A stretch of DNA of 51,980 nucleotides. Source: an uncultured Deferribacterales bacterium (GTDB lineage Bacteria; Chrysiogenota; Deferribacteres; Deferribacterales; Mucispirillaceae). The notes under the pieces were generated by a model. It made no database searches. It was not told where the DNA came from and saw nothing but the letters and a program-made list of their open reading frames with translations. The DNA lies in NCBI GenBank assembly GCA_947853665.1, contig CANTXF010000048.1:1-51980 (forward strand), in the 5' to 3' direction. Position numbers and translations under genes: made by a program. Shown piece after piece: positions 33,559 through 42,729 of the stretch (position 1 is the stretch's first letter; each line of letters begins with the position of its first letter).

Positions 33559-34295
33559 TGATAAATGTGGATAATATTTCCTATTCGTATTCCGCCGGCA
33601 GAGACGTTCTTAAAAACGTTTCTTTTAAAATAAACGGCGGGGATATCGTCAGCATACTCGGCCCTAACGGGTGCGGCAAAAGCACGCTTATGAAAATCAT
33701 GATGGGGCTGATAAAACCGAAAAGCGGCAAAGTGGAGATAGACGGCCGCAGCGTTCACGCCATGAACAGGGCGGAAGCGGCCAGGGTTTTATGCTACGTT
33801 CCTCAGAACCATATTTCCGTGTTTCCGTATCTCGTAAGGGACGTTGTGCTTATGGGAACATCCGCCGGTAAAATGTGGAGTTCTTACGGAAAGCATGATT
33901 TCCTTCAGGCGGAAGAAAGCCTGGAAGCACTTAAAATAAGCCACCTTGCGGACAGGGCGTACTCCGCTCTGTCCGGAGGGGAGCGTCAGCTTGTGCTGGT
34001 AGCCAGAGCTATTGCCCAGAAATCAAAAATATTTTTTATAGACGAGCCTGTATCCGGCCTGGATTACGGCAACCAGTACCGTCTTATGGACCAGATACTG
34101 GAGCTTTCTAAAAATAAGCTGACGTTCATTATCACAACTCATCATCCCGACCACGTTTTTTATCTTTCCGGCAGGGCGGTTTTAATGAAAAACGGCTCCG
34201 TGCTGAAGTGCGGTTCAGTGGAAGAAGCCGTTACCTCCGAAAGCCTTTACGAGCTTTACGGAAGGTATATAAAAAAATGCGGGCTGGCGTCATGA
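33555..34295 (+). CDS. FecE/BtuD-type ABC ATPase
   Basis: The 246-residue protein has Walker A GPNGCGKST, Q-loop YVPQ, signature LSGGERQLVLVARAIAQ, Walker B IFFIDEP and the H-loop TTHHPDH. ATG 33555 is chosen because it overlaps the permease TGA in the usual ATGA manner and lies 5 bases after AAGGGG. GTG 33549 and ATG 33558 are alternatives. It couples to the tonB gene through another 4-base overlap. Confidence 0.93.
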   Translation: MMINVDNISYSYSAGRDVLKNVSFKINGGDIVSILGPNGCGKSTLMKIMMGLIKPKSGKVEIDGRSVHAMNRAEAARVLCYVPQNHISVFPYLVRDVVLMGTSAGKMWSSYGKHDFLQAEESLEALKISHLADRAYSALSGGERQLVLVARAIAQKSKIFFIDEPVSGLDYGNQYRLMDQILELSKNKLTFIITTHHPDHVFYLSGRAVLMKNGSVLKCGSVEEAVTSESLYELYGRYIKKCGLAS

Positions 34296-35047
34296 TAAAT
34301 TACATAAAAGAGCACCGGGCGATAATAACAGCGCTGATACTTTCCGTAGCCGTCCATTCGGTTCTTTTTGCCAGAGTGTCCTCCGCCAGGCCACAGGCAG
34401 TACAGCAGGCGGTAATGCTGGAGCTGCTTAGCCCCGTTCCCAAAACCGCTGCGGCTCAGATAACCGAAAATAAACCCGAGCCGCCTAAAAAAACTCCCCC
34501 AAAGAAAAAGACGGTAAAAAAGGAGCCGGTTAAAAAACCTGTTAAGAAGCCGGTAAAAAAGCAGGTTAAAGCTCCCGAAATACCTGCGGAAAAACCGAAG
34601 GAAACGCCGGAAGAAAAGCCGGCTCCCGTTAAAGAACCTCCCGTCGAAACGGCGGAAGAAACTCCCGAACCTGCGGAAGAAACGGCCGCTCTCCCTGACA
34701 ATACGGCGGCGGAAGCGGAGAAATCGTCCGTATCGGGGGCTTCCGATATGTCGTCGTCTCCGGAAGCCGTTTATATAAGCGCCAATTACGATTCCATAAG
34801 GCGGCTTTTCATGAAAGAGCTGGAATATCCCGATAAGGCAAGGCGAATGGGCCTTGAGGGAAAAGGAGCCGTAATGCTTACCATAGATAAGGACGGCAGG
34901 ATAAAAAGCGTTTCTCTTTCCGACGAATTCGGAAACCGCCTTCTTAACGACGCGGCCCTAAAAGCCGGAAAACGTGTGCGAAAGGTTACGGCTCCGGGAG
35001 TGGCGGAAGTTCGCGTGGTGATACCGGTTACCTTCTCTCTTTACTGA
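34292..35047 (+). CDS. tonB: TonB energy-transducing protein
   Basis: The 251-residue protein has one N-terminal membrane segment (about 8-26). A long Pro/Lys then Pro/Glu-rich periplasmic spacer follows (about 60-135). The C-terminal TonB domain reads LEYPDKARRMGLEGKGAVMLTIDKDGRI. It transmits proton-motive force to outer-membrane receptors, showing a Gram-negative envelope. ATG 34292 overlaps the ATPase stop. No exbBD or TonB-dependent receptor is present in the window, so partners lie elsewhere. Confidence 0.92.
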   Translation: MINYIKEHRAIITALILSVAVHSVLFARVSSARPQAVQQAVMLELLSPVPKTAAAQITENKPEPPKKTPPKKKTVKKEPVKKPVKKPVKKQVKAPEIPAEKPKETPEEKPAPVKEPPVETAEETPEPAEETAALPDNTAAEAEKSSVSGASDMSSSPEAVYISANYDSIRRLFMKELEYPDKARRMGLEGKGAVMLTIDKDGRIKSVSLSDEFGNRLLNDAALKAGKRVRKVTAPGVAEVRVVIPVTFSLY

Positions 35048-35065
35048 AAAAGGATAGGCTGCGCC

Positions 35066-36196
35066 CTACGCCTTAGTATCCGGCACCACCACGGTTATGT
35101 TGCGGCTTTCTAGCATAAGCCTTTCCGCTATACTTTTTTCTCCCGCCAGCCTCCTTAAAAAAGGAACGCTTTTGCCCGGCGTGCCGATAACAATATGGCC
35201 GACCCTGTATTCCGATGCGAATTGGAGCAGGGCCTTTACTATGTCGTCCCCCTTATACGTAAAAACCTGAGCTCCCAGGCGGTTTGCCAGCGTGAGCGTG
35301 TCTGAAAGTATACGATGGGTGGAAGCGTCTATTTTTTCCGGCTTTTCTTTGGAAGTCTGCACATATACTGCGTACCAGTTTCTGTTAAGCCTGCCGGCAA
35401 GCCTTGAAGCGTATCTCAGCAGTTTTTCGCTGTTCGGCCCCCGGGAGCTTAAGCATACCATTACCTGGTCCGGGCTTTCCGCCGTATTTTCCGAGACTGA
35501 GTCGCGCCTGCGTGAATCGATCTGGGCGGCAAGCTCTCTCAAAGTCAGCTCCCTAAGCTGCTCCAGATTGCTTTGCCTGAAAAAACATTCGAGAGCCGTG
35601 TTTATCCTTTCTCCCGGATATATTTTACCGTCCCGCAGGCGTGTGCGCAGATCCTCGGCCGTTATGTCGACGTTTATTATCTGGTCGGCCTCGGCGACGA
35701 CTCTGTCGGGTATCCTTTCCCTTACTTTTATTCCCGTGGCGCGTTCCACTATTTCATAGAGGCTTTCGAGATGTTGGAGATTAAGGGTCGTAATAACGTG
35801 TATTCCCGCGTCCAGTATGTCCTCCACATCCTCGTAGCGTTTTCTGTTTTTGCCGCCGGGAATGTTAGTATGGGCCAGCTCGTCTATAAGCACAATTTCA
35901 GGACGCCGCTTTAAAACGGCGTCCAGGTCCATTTCTTCTATCTCTATACCTTTATAGGATATTTTTTTCCCGGGTATTATTTCAATCCCTTTAGTCAGCT
36001 CTTCCGTCTCCCTGCGGCCGTGGGTTTCCACGATTCCGGCGGCGACGTCTATACCTTCCTCCTTAAGCCTGATGCCTTCGCGCAGCATCTGGCATGTTTT
36101 GCCGACTCCGGCGGCATAGCCAAGATATATTTTAAGCTTGCCCCTTTTCGAGCGTCTTATCAGTTTTAAAAAATTGTCCGCCCGGCGGCTGTTCAT
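35066..36196 (-). CDS. Kinase-less KdpD (sensor and universal-stress domains only)
   Basis: The 376-residue protein contains only the KdpD N-terminal ATP-binding domain (Walker A GYAAGVGKT, Walker B IVLIDELAHTN; about 15-225) and a universal-stress-type domain (about 245-375). The membrane, GAF and histidine-kinase parts are absent and the stop is normal, not a frameshift. Stand-alone short KdpD proteins are known in several phyla. Its ATG overlaps the kdpC stop, so it is made with the pump. Confidence 0.92.
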   Translation of the reverse strand: MNSRRADNFLKLIRRSKRGKLKIYLGYAAGVGKTCQMLREGIRLKEEGIDVAAGIVETHGRRETEELTKGIEIIPGKKISYKGIEIEEMDLDAVLKRRPEIVLIDELAHTNIPGGKNRKRYEDVEDILDAGIHVITTLNLQHLESLYEIVERATGIKVRERIPDRVVAEADQIINVDITAEDLRTRLRDGKIYPGERINTALECFFRQSNLEQLRELTLRELAAQIDSRRRDSVSENTAESPDQVMVCLSSRGPNSEKLLRYASRLAGRLNRNWYAVYVQTSKEKPEKIDASTHRILSDTLTLANRLGAQVFTYKGDDIVKALLQFASEYRVGHIVIGTPGKSVPFLRRLAGEKSIAERLMLESRNITVVVPDTKA

Positions 36197-36786
36197 TGTT
36201 TTTCTCCGGTCTTATCCAAAGCGATATTGAGCACGAGTACGTTTACCAAAGGTTCCGGAGTAAAAAAGCCTCCGGTTTTTACCGCGTGTTTTTCTATCAG
36301 CTTCTTTACTTCTTCCGCAGGCAGATTTCTTGCTTTTGCCACGCGGTCCGCCTGAAATACAGCGGCTTTTACGGTTATATGCGGGTCCAGTCCGCTTCCG
36401 GAGGCGGTTAACATATCGGCGGGCACCCGCTCCTGCGTAAAGGTGCTTTCCTTTTCTATTATCCCGGCGGCTCTTTCCCTTACGGACGGGCTTGTGGGGG
36501 ACAGGTTGGAGCCTGCCGCTCCCATTGCGTTATAATCCACGGCGGATGGGCGCGGATGAAAATATTCCGGCTTTTCAAATTTCTGGGCGAGCATTTCGCT
36601 TCCGATTATTTCTCCGTTTTCGTTTTTTATCAGGGAACCGTTCGCAGTATAGGGAACGAATATCTGTCCTATGGCGAGTATGGCCGCCGTATAGCACACG
36701 CAGCATACGGCAAGAGTTGCGGCCCAGCAGCGCAGAGATGTCAGCATCAGACGCGGCAAACCTGTTTTTTCAATGTTTTCAGTCAT
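36193..36786 (-). CDS. kdpC: K+-transporting ATPase, subunit C
   Basis: The 197-residue protein has one N-terminal membrane segment (about 15-38) and the KdpC motifs FHPRPSA, AAGSNLSPTSP and PADMLTASGSGLDPHI. It assists K+ binding by the KdpA-KdpB pump. GGAG precedes the ATG, 9 bases after kdpB, and it overlaps the short kdpD. Confidence 0.96.
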   Translation of the reverse strand: MTENIEKTGLPRLMLTSLRCWAATLAVCCVCYTAAILAIGQIFVPYTANGSLIKNENGEIIGSEMLAQKFEKPEYFHPRPSAVDYNAMGAAGSNLSPTSPSVRERAAGIIEKESTFTQERVPADMLTASGSGLDPHITVKAAVFQADRVAKARNLPAEEVKKLIEKHAVKTGGFFTPEPLVNVLVLNIALDKTGEKQ

Positions 36787-36795
36787 TTTCTACTC

Positions 36796-38865
36796 CTAGC
36801 AGACGCCCGCGAGGGTCAGTCCCATATCTATAAGTTTTATTCCCGCAAACGGCGCTATAACTCCGCCGAGACCGTATACGAGCAGGTTTCTTTTTAAAAG
36901 CCTGTCCGCCCCCATGGGCATATATTTTACGCCTTTGATGGCTATTGGTATAAGTATGGGAATTATTACGGCGTTGAATATCAATGCGGACAATATGGCG
37001 CTTTCCGGCGTCGAAAGGCCCATTATATTAAGGGCGGAAAGCTGCGGAACGGCCAGCATGAACATTGCGGGTATTATCGCAAAATATTTGGCTATGTCGT
37101 TTGCAAGCGAAAACGTGGTAAGAGAGCCTCTTGTCATAAGCAGCTGTTTTCCTATTTCAATAACTTCAATCAGCTTAGTGGGGTCGCTGTCCAGATCCAC
37201 CATATTTCCCGCTTCTTTGGCGGCCTGGGTCCCCGAGTTCATAGCTATGCCTATATCCGCCTGGGCAAGGGCGGGAGCGTCGTTTGTGCCGTCTCCCATC
37301 ATGGCCACGAGTCTGCCGTTTTTCTGCTCCTTTCTTATATATGCGAGCTTGTCTTCGGGCTTGGCTTCCGCGATAAAGTCGTCAACGCCGGCTTTTTCCG
37401 CTATAGCCTGCGCCGTAAGCGGGTTGTCTCCCGTTACCATAACTATTCTCAGCCCCATTTTCCTGAGCCTTGCAAATCTTTCGCTTATGCCTTCCTTCAA
37501 TATGTCTGATAGGGCGACGGCTCCGAGAACGGCGTTACCGGCGGATACGACTATCGGCGTATCTCCCTTTTTGGCTATTTCGTCGGTTATTTCCTTCAGC
37601 TCTTCGGAAACTTTTCCGCCGTTTTGCATTATATATTCCTTCATGGAATCGCACGCGCCTTTTCTGTATCTTGTTCCGTCGGCGGCATCCAGGCCGCTCA
37701 GCCTGGTCTGGGCCGAAAAGGGTATTATCCGGCCTTCCGGGCGTTCTTTCGCGCCCGTTCCTAAAATTTTCGCGCCTAGTTCCGCGATGGAGCGTCCTTC
37801 AGGAGTTTCATCCCCGAAAGAGGCGGTTACGGCGGCCCGGGCCAGATCTTCAAGTTTTACTTCTTTCAGAGGGAAAAAGGCGCTCGCCTGTCTGTTGCCT
37901 ATCGTTATGGTGCCTGTTTTATCAAGAAGCAGCGTGTCTATATCTCCTGCAAGTTCCACCGCTTTGCCGCTTTTGGCTATAATATTGGCGGAAAGGGCTC
38001 TGTCCATGCCGGCAAGGCCTATCGCCGCCAGCAAAGCTCCTATCGTGGTCGGTATCAGGCATACCAAAAGGGCGGCGAGAGTGGGAACTGGCAGCTCTAT
38101 ACCGAAATACAGCCCTATGGGATAAAGCGTTACGGTTACCATGAGAAATGCCAGAGTGAGACCGGCCAGAGTTACGGTAAGGGCCAGCTCGTTAGGCGAT
38201 TTCTGCCTTACGGCTCCTTCTACGAGACTTATCATTCTGTCCAGGAATGATTCCCCGCTGCCAGCCGTAATTCTTATTTTAAGAGAGTCGGAAAGCACGC
38301 GGGTTCCTCCGGTTACGCCGGACCTGTCTCCGCCGACTTCCCGCACCACCGGAGCCGATTCTCCAGTAATGGCGGATTCGTCCACAGAGGCGGCTCCTTC
38401 TACAACTTCACCGTCTCCCGGGATTATCTCCCCGGCCGAGACGATTATTATATCATCTTTCACAAGGGCGGAGGATGGTATGGTTTCGGTTTCTCCGTTT
38501 TCCTTTACACGTTTCGCATCCGAAGTTTTACGGGTGGATTTCAGCGCGTCTGCCTGGGCTTTTCCTCTGGCTTCCGCAAGGCTTTCCGCAAAATTGGCGA
38601 AAAGCACGGTAAGCCACAGTATTACAGCCACGGCGGCGGTGTAAGCCGTTTCTTTGCCGTTTATTACAGATTCGGCAAGTACGGCTGTCGTCATAAAGGC
38701 GCCAAGCTCCGTTACGAACATTACCGGGTTTCTTGCCATTATTTTTGGATTAAGCATTATAAAGGCGCGTTTTGCCGCCTGGATTACCAGGTCTTTCCTG
38801 AATATGCTTCCGCGCGCCGCTTTTTTCGCGCGGCTGTTTTTTTGTATGCTTTTATCGGTTTTCAT
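36796..38865 (-). CDS. kdpB: K+-transporting ATPase, subunit B
   Basis: The 689-residue P-type ATPase has the phosphorylation motif DKTGTIT, the actuator motif TGES, whose Ser is the inhibitory phosphorylation site in E. coli KdpB, and [10 protein letters not shown] and [10 protein letters not shown]. It drives high-affinity K+ uptake through KdpA. Length and order match the family. Confidence 0.97.
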   Translation of the reverse strand: MKTDKSIQKNSRAKKAARGSIFRKDLVIQAAKRAFIMLNPKIMARNPVMFVTELGAFMTTAVLAESVINGKETAYTAAVAVILWLTVLFANFAESLAEARGKAQADALKSTRKTSDAKRVKENGETETIPSSALVKDDIIIVSAGEIIPGDGEVVEGAASVDESAITGESAPVVREVGGDRSGVTGGTRVLSDSLKIRITAGSGESFLDRMISLVEGAVRQKSPNELALTVTLAGLTLAFLMVTVTLYPIGLYFGIELPVPTLAALLVCLIPTTIGALLAAIGLAGMDRALSANIIAKSGKAVELAGDIDTLLLDKTGTITIGNRQASAFFPLKEVKLEDLARAAVTASFGDETPEGRSIAELGAKILGTGAKERPEGRIIPFSAQTRLSGLDAADGTRYRKGACDSMKEYIMQNGGKVSEELKEITDEIAKKGDTPIVVSAGNAVLGAVALSDILKEGISERFARLRKMGLRIVMVTGDNPLTAQAIAEKAGVDDFIAEAKPEDKLAYIRKEQKNGRLVAMMGDGTNDAPALAQADIGIAMNSGTQAAKEAGNMVDLDSDPTKLIEVIEIGKQLLMTRGSLTTFSLANDIAKYFAIIPAMFMLAVPQLSALNIMGLSTPESAILSALIFNAVIIPILIPIAIKGVKYMPMGADRLLKRNLLVYGLGGVIAPFAGIKLIDMGLTLAGVC

Positions 38866-38877
38866 ATAGTTTCTCCG

Positions 38878-40551
38878 TTATAATGTCAGATATTCCGCGA
38901 TTGGGCCGAGCGCGGCCACCGGCATAAAAAGCAGGGCTCCGATAAATATAACGCTGCCAAGCAGAACCACTGCAAAAAGCGGCGTATCCGTATGAAGCGT
39001 GCCGGAGGTTTCCGGAACCGCCGTTTTTTCGGACATCATTCCCGCCGCCGCTATGCAGAAGATTATCGGCAGGAAGCGCCCCAGAAGCATTACGAGGCCC
39101 GTCGCTATATTCCACGGAGCCGTGTTGTCGCCCAAACCTTCGAAGCCGGAGCCGTTATTAGCGGCCGAAGATGTAAATTCGTAAAGTATTTCCGAAAATC
39201 CGTGTATTCCAGGGTTGGCGACGGTTTCCGCTCCCCACGGAGTGGCTGCGAAAAGGGCCGTCCCTCCCAAAATGAAAAACGGATGAACGAGCAGGGCGAG
39301 AAGAGCCAGTTTCATTTCCGGAGTTTCTATTTTTTTGTTCATATATTCCGGCGTCCTGCCTACCATCATACCGCAGACAAATACGCCTATTATGATAAAA
39401 ACAAACATATTTATGACTCCGACGCCAACCCCTCCGAATACTACGTTAAGCCACATGCCTATCATTGCCGTAAGTCCCGTTATCGGGTTTAGGCTGTCGT
39501 GCATATTGTTTACCGAGCCGTTGCTCGAAGATGTGGTCAGTATTGTCCATAAGGGGGCGGCAGAGCCTCCGAAGCGCAGCTCTTTGCCTTCCAGATTGCC
39601 CGACGCCGACTGTTCGGCGTTAAGGCCTGCCAGGGCTTTTGTGGGCTCTGCTTCAAAATGCACGGCCGCGGCAAGGTTACATACAAGTATCAGCAGCATG
39701 ACGGCAAATATTACGCCCGCGTGCTTGAGCCTGCCGGTAATGCGCCCGAACATCCATACGCTTGCCATCGGTATCGCTATTAAGCTGAGGGTCTGTATTA
39801 TATTCGTAAAAAATGTCGGGTTTGAAAAAGCGTGGGTTCCGTTAGGTCCGAAAAATCCTCCGCCGTTTGTTCCCAATTGGGTAATAGCCGCAAATGTGGC
39901 TACCGGCCCCCTTGCGATGGTCTGTACTGCGCCCTCCAGGGTGTGGGCGGTTACGGGGCCTCCGAAAGTCATTACCGTTCCGCCCAGAACAAGAAGCGCT
40001 GCAGATACGAAAGCCACCGGAAGCAGTATGAGAAACGACGCTCTCATCATATCGGAAAAGAAATTGCCCGCCGTCTTTTTTCCCGCCAGGCTTCTGCTCA
40101 TGGCGGCAAGAGCCGCTATGCCTGTCGCCGCGGAAACGAATTGAAGCCACATAATAGCAAAACTCTGGGAAAAATAACTTAGGCCGTTTTCTCCGGAATA
40201 ATGCTGCAGGTTCGTATTGGCGGTAAAAGACGCGGCGGTGTTGAAAGCCAGGGAAGGCTCCATTCCCGCTATCTGCGCCGGGTTCAGAGGCAGTTTATCC
40301 TGGAACAGGAAAATAGTGTAAGTGATAACGAACATTACAGCGTTGAAAGCGAGCATGGAGAAAAGATAGCTTTTCCAGCCCTGGCCGTTTTCTCCGGCTT
40401 TTCCTATTATCAGCGCCAGCAGCTTTTCAAAGGGCCTTCTGAACAGCCCCGGGTTTCCGGCCGGCTCCATGGCCCATGTCATCATTTTGCCGAGAGGCCA
40501 CGAGATGGCGACTGCGGCGGCTATCATCAATATTAAAAACGTTATGGACAT
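38878..40551 (-). CDS. kdpA: K+-transporting ATPase, subunit A
   Basis: The 557-residue membrane subunit has about ten membrane segments and the four pore-loop regions of the SKT superfamily, including SFTANTNLQHYSGE, QLGTNGGGFFGPN and SSAANNGSGFEGL. It forms the K+ pathway. AGAGGAGAA precedes the ATG. kdpB follows 12 bases downstream. Confidence 0.97.
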   Translation of the reverse strand: MSITFLILMIAAAVAISWPLGKMMTWAMEPAGNPGLFRRPFEKLLALIIGKAGENGQGWKSYLFSMLAFNAVMFVITYTIFLFQDKLPLNPAQIAGMEPSLAFNTAASFTANTNLQHYSGENGLSYFSQSFAIMWLQFVSAATGIAALAAMSRSLAGKKTAGNFFSDMMRASFLILLPVAFVSAALLVLGGTVMTFGGPVTAHTLEGAVQTIARGPVATFAAITQLGTNGGGFFGPNGTHAFSNPTFFTNIIQTLSLIAIPMASVWMFGRITGRLKHAGVIFAVMLLILVCNLAAAVHFEAEPTKALAGLNAEQSASGNLEGKELRFGGSAAPLWTILTTSSSNGSVNNMHDSLNPITGLTAMIGMWLNVVFGGVGVGVINMFVFIIIGVFVCGMMVGRTPEYMNKKIETPEMKLALLALLVHPFFILGGTALFAATPWGAETVANPGIHGFSEILYEFTSSAANNGSGFEGLGDNTAPWNIATGLVMLLGRFLPIIFCIAAAGMMSEKTAVPETSGTLHTDTPLFAVVLLGSVIFIGALLFMPVAALGPIAEYLTL

Positions 40552-40567
40552 GACGTTCTCCTCTTAA

Positions 40568-40648
40568 TTAAAATTTTTCCGGTTTTATTATTGCGTATAT
40601 AAGATATACGGCCGCCGCAGCGGACAGCAGTATCGCCAAATAAATCAT
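40568..40648 (-). CDS. kdpF: K+-transporting ATPase, small subunit F
   Basis: The 26-residue peptide is one membrane helix followed by KPEKF, the usual KdpF ending (AVYLIYAIIKPEKF). It stabilises the KdpABC complex at the membrane. GAAGGAGGA stands before the ATG, and kdpA starts 16 bases after the stop. Confidence 0.88.
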   Translation of the reverse strand: MIYLAILLSAAAAVYLIYAIIKPEKF

Positions 40649-40663
40649 ATTGTTATCCTCCTT

Positions 40664-40744
40664 CTATCTGCCGATAGCCTTTACAAGCAGCGCCAGGCCT
40701 GCGAATACCGAAATGCCCAAAAACAGGCATATAAATCCGAACAT
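40664..40744 (-). CDS. 26-residue membrane peptide of the kdp operon, undescribed
   Basis: The peptide MFGFICLFLGISVFAGLALL plus VKAIGR is a single predicted membrane helix with a basic end. A near-perfect ribosome site AAGGAGG lies 7 bases before the ATG, and the gene stands between the histidine kinase and kdpF with short gaps. It lacks the PEKF end of KdpF. It may be a second small Kdp subunit or a modulator of the membrane-bound kinase. Confidence 0.65.
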   Translation of the reverse strand: MFGFICLFLGISVFAGLALLVKAIGR

Positions 40745-40767
40745 TTGAGTTCCTCCTTAAAGTTTAT

Positions 40768-42582
40768 TTATAGGTTTGCTTTTTTCAGTGAAAACGAAAA
40801 AACCGACCCGGCTCCTGGTTCGCTGGAAGCCTTTATTTCTCCGCCGTGGGCGGATACTATTTCTCTGGCTATGGCAAGGCCCAGCCCCACGCCTGATTTT
40901 TCGCTCTGGCCTTCCGACCTGTAAAAAAGGTCGAATATGCGCGGCAGGTCCTTTTTCTCTATACCTGTGCCGGTATCTGATATGTGAAACCATACGAAGC
41001 CGTCCTTTTCTTCTCCTTTTATTTCTATTTCCCCGCCGGGCTGCGTAAACCGCAGCGCGTTGGCCAGGATATTGGCAAACACGTGGGTTATTTTATTTAC
41101 GTCGGCCTCAGCCTCGGGCAAATCGTCGGGAACGCTGTTTTTCAAGGTTATGCCTGCGTCGCGGGCTTCCGCCGATACGGCTTCAAGCTCCTCTCCGGCA
41201 AGCGCCCTGGGGTTAACCGGCGCCGTCTTTATCAGCGTTTTTCCCGATTCCATACGGTTTATGTCGAGAAGATCGTCGATAATGCCGGCAAGACGTTCGC
41301 TGTCGTCTCTGGCGGTAATCAGCAGCTCTTCCTGCTTTTCGTTTACAGGTCCGGTAGTCTCGTTAAGCAGCAGATGCACGGACATCCTGAGCGATGTAAG
41401 CGGCGTTCTGAGCTGGTGGGATACGGTGGCGACCACGCTTTGTTTAAGCTCTTTCATTTCCCTCAGCCTCGTTACGTCGTCCAGTATCAGGGCCACGCCG
41501 AAAGTTTCGCCTTTTTCGTCTTCTATCGGTACGGCGGAAGGGCTGAAAAAATGCTCTTCGCCGTTTATAAATTTCTGTATGTCAGCGTTTTCTCTGGAGT
41601 GAAAGGGCTTGTCGTTCAGGGCCGCGTCCCTTACTTTCCCATACATATCGGGCAGCAGGGAATCTTTAACGGATTTCCCCTTTGACAGCCCGAAATATTC
41701 CGCGGCTTTTTCCGTGGCGAATTCCACATTCCCCTCGTTATCAAGAGCCGCCACCACAACCGGCAATGCCTTAAAAACTTCCTCCGTGGTGCGCTTTGTC
41801 CGCATCAGGTTCAGCCTGTCAGACTGCCGGGCTTCCCTCAGGGCTGCGGCCATTTCGTTGAAGGTTTCGGATAGTTTTCCTATTTCGTCTTTATTTTCGT
41901 TGTTTATTACAAGGTCAAGGTTGCCTCCGCGTATTTCCCGCGCGGAATCTATAAGCATATCGACCGGCCGCAGAACCCACTTGGTTATCAGGATGCCCAG
42001 AATAACTAAAAACGCAGCGGCGGAAACTATTGCCATAAGCAGCGTGTTATAAGCCTTTTCCGCCATTTCTCTGGCCGCGTTATTAGCGTCGTTCATATTG
42101 TTTTGATTCATTATCAGTATTTCGTCCGCAAGAGAGCGTATCTTTTCGGAAAGGGGCATAAGTATCTGAAAATACAGCTCCGCTTTCTTTCCTTCCGGCG
42201 ATGCGTTTTTTATAAGGCCGGCCGTTTCCTCGTAGTCGGAAAAAAGCTTTCTTATTTTTGAGGCCGTTTCTTTTTCGCCGGGAAGGGTAAGTATGGCTTC
42301 CTCTGTTTTTAATGCTTTTTTGAAATTCTCAAAGCTTTGACGTACGGCGTATTTATCGGCCCCGGACAGGCCGGATATATAATAGAGGATGTTTCTGTCG
42401 CTGTTATCTATGGATTCGGACATTTCAAGGCTTGCCCTGACGCTCGAATAGTTTTCTTTTAATATGACGTCTATGGCCGCGCCCAGTCTGTTTATCTGGG
42501 ACATTACCATAAATCCTATCGCAGCGATTATCGCCAGAGTGATTCCCTGGCCCAGAAGCAGTTTCTTTCTTATGCCAAACAC
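40768..42582 (-). CDS. Membrane histidine kinase of the kdp locus
   Basis: The 604-residue protein has a membrane segment (about 8-28), a helical periplasmic sensor region (about 30-175), a second membrane segment (about 180-200), HAMP and PAS domains, the phospho-acceptor His389 in VSHQLRTP, and an ATP-binding domain with NALRFT, DTGTGI and GVGLGLAI. The layout resembles KinB-type kinases paired with AlgB-type regulators. GTG 42582 follows GAGGTG. It would replace the missing kinase half of KdpD. Confidence 0.9.
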   Translation of the reverse strand: MFGIRKKLLLGQGITLAIIAAIGFMVMSQINRLGAAIDVILKENYSSVRASLEMSESIDNSDRNILYYISGLSGADKYAVRQSFENFKKALKTEEAILTLPGEKETASKIRKLFSDYEETAGLIKNASPEGKKAELYFQILMPLSEKIRSLADEILIMNQNNMNDANNAAREMAEKAYNTLLMAIVSAAAFLVILGILITKWVLRPVDMLIDSAREIRGGNLDLVINNENKDEIGKLSETFNEMAAALREARQSDRLNLMRTKRTTEEVFKALPVVVAALDNEGNVEFATEKAAEYFGLSKGKSVKDSLLPDMYGKVRDAALNDKPFHSRENADIQKFINGEEHFFSPSAVPIEDEKGETFGVALILDDVTRLREMKELKQSVVATVSHQLRTPLTSLRMSVHLLLNETTGPVNEKQEELLITARDDSERLAGIIDDLLDINRMESGKTLIKTAPVNPRALAGEELEAVSAEARDAGITLKNSVPDDLPEAEADVNKITHVFANILANALRFTQPGGEIEIKGEEKDGFVWFHISDTGTGIEKKDLPRIFDLFYRSEGQSEKSGVGLGLAIAREIVSAHGGEIKASSEPGAGSVFSFSLKKANL

Positions 42583-42608
42583 TGGTTCACCTCGTTTTGC
42601 CTTATATT

Positions 42609-42627
42609 AAAGCAAAAGAGGTGCCAA
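42609..42627 (-). promoter_or_regulatory. Sigma-54 promoter of the kinase-kdp operon
   Basis: The minus strand reads TTGGCACCTCTTTTGCTTT. GG and GC stand 10 bases apart, exactly the -24/-12 layout TGGCAC-N5-TTGC. The transcript would start about 18 bases before the kinase GTG. The regulator encoded just upstream carries the sigma-54 contact motif GAFTGA. Confidence 0.85.
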
Positions 42628-42679
42628 TATGTAATTCTATTATTATCAATATGTTAGAAGATTAAAAGAAGATTGTTAT

Positions 42680-42725
42680 ATTGAATTAAGCAATAAACGC
42701 GGGAAAATATATTGCAAAATGCAAT
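42680..42725. promoter_or_regulatory. Twin upstream activator sites for the sigma-54 promoter
   Basis: ATTGCAAAATGCAAT (42711-42725) and ATTGAATTAAGCAAT (42680-42694) are 15-bp elements with the same ATTG...CAAT ends. Their centres are 31 bp apart, three helical turns, and 65-100 bp upstream of the -24/-12 element. They suit an enhancer for the neighbouring response regulator. Confidence 0.55.
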
Positions 42726-42729
42726 GTTT

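Noticed and set aside
35066-36196. Frameshifted or broken kdpD
   Set aside because: The stop is clean, the universal-stress domain is complete, and short KdpD proteins are known; no kinase remnant follows within the 18 bases before tonB.
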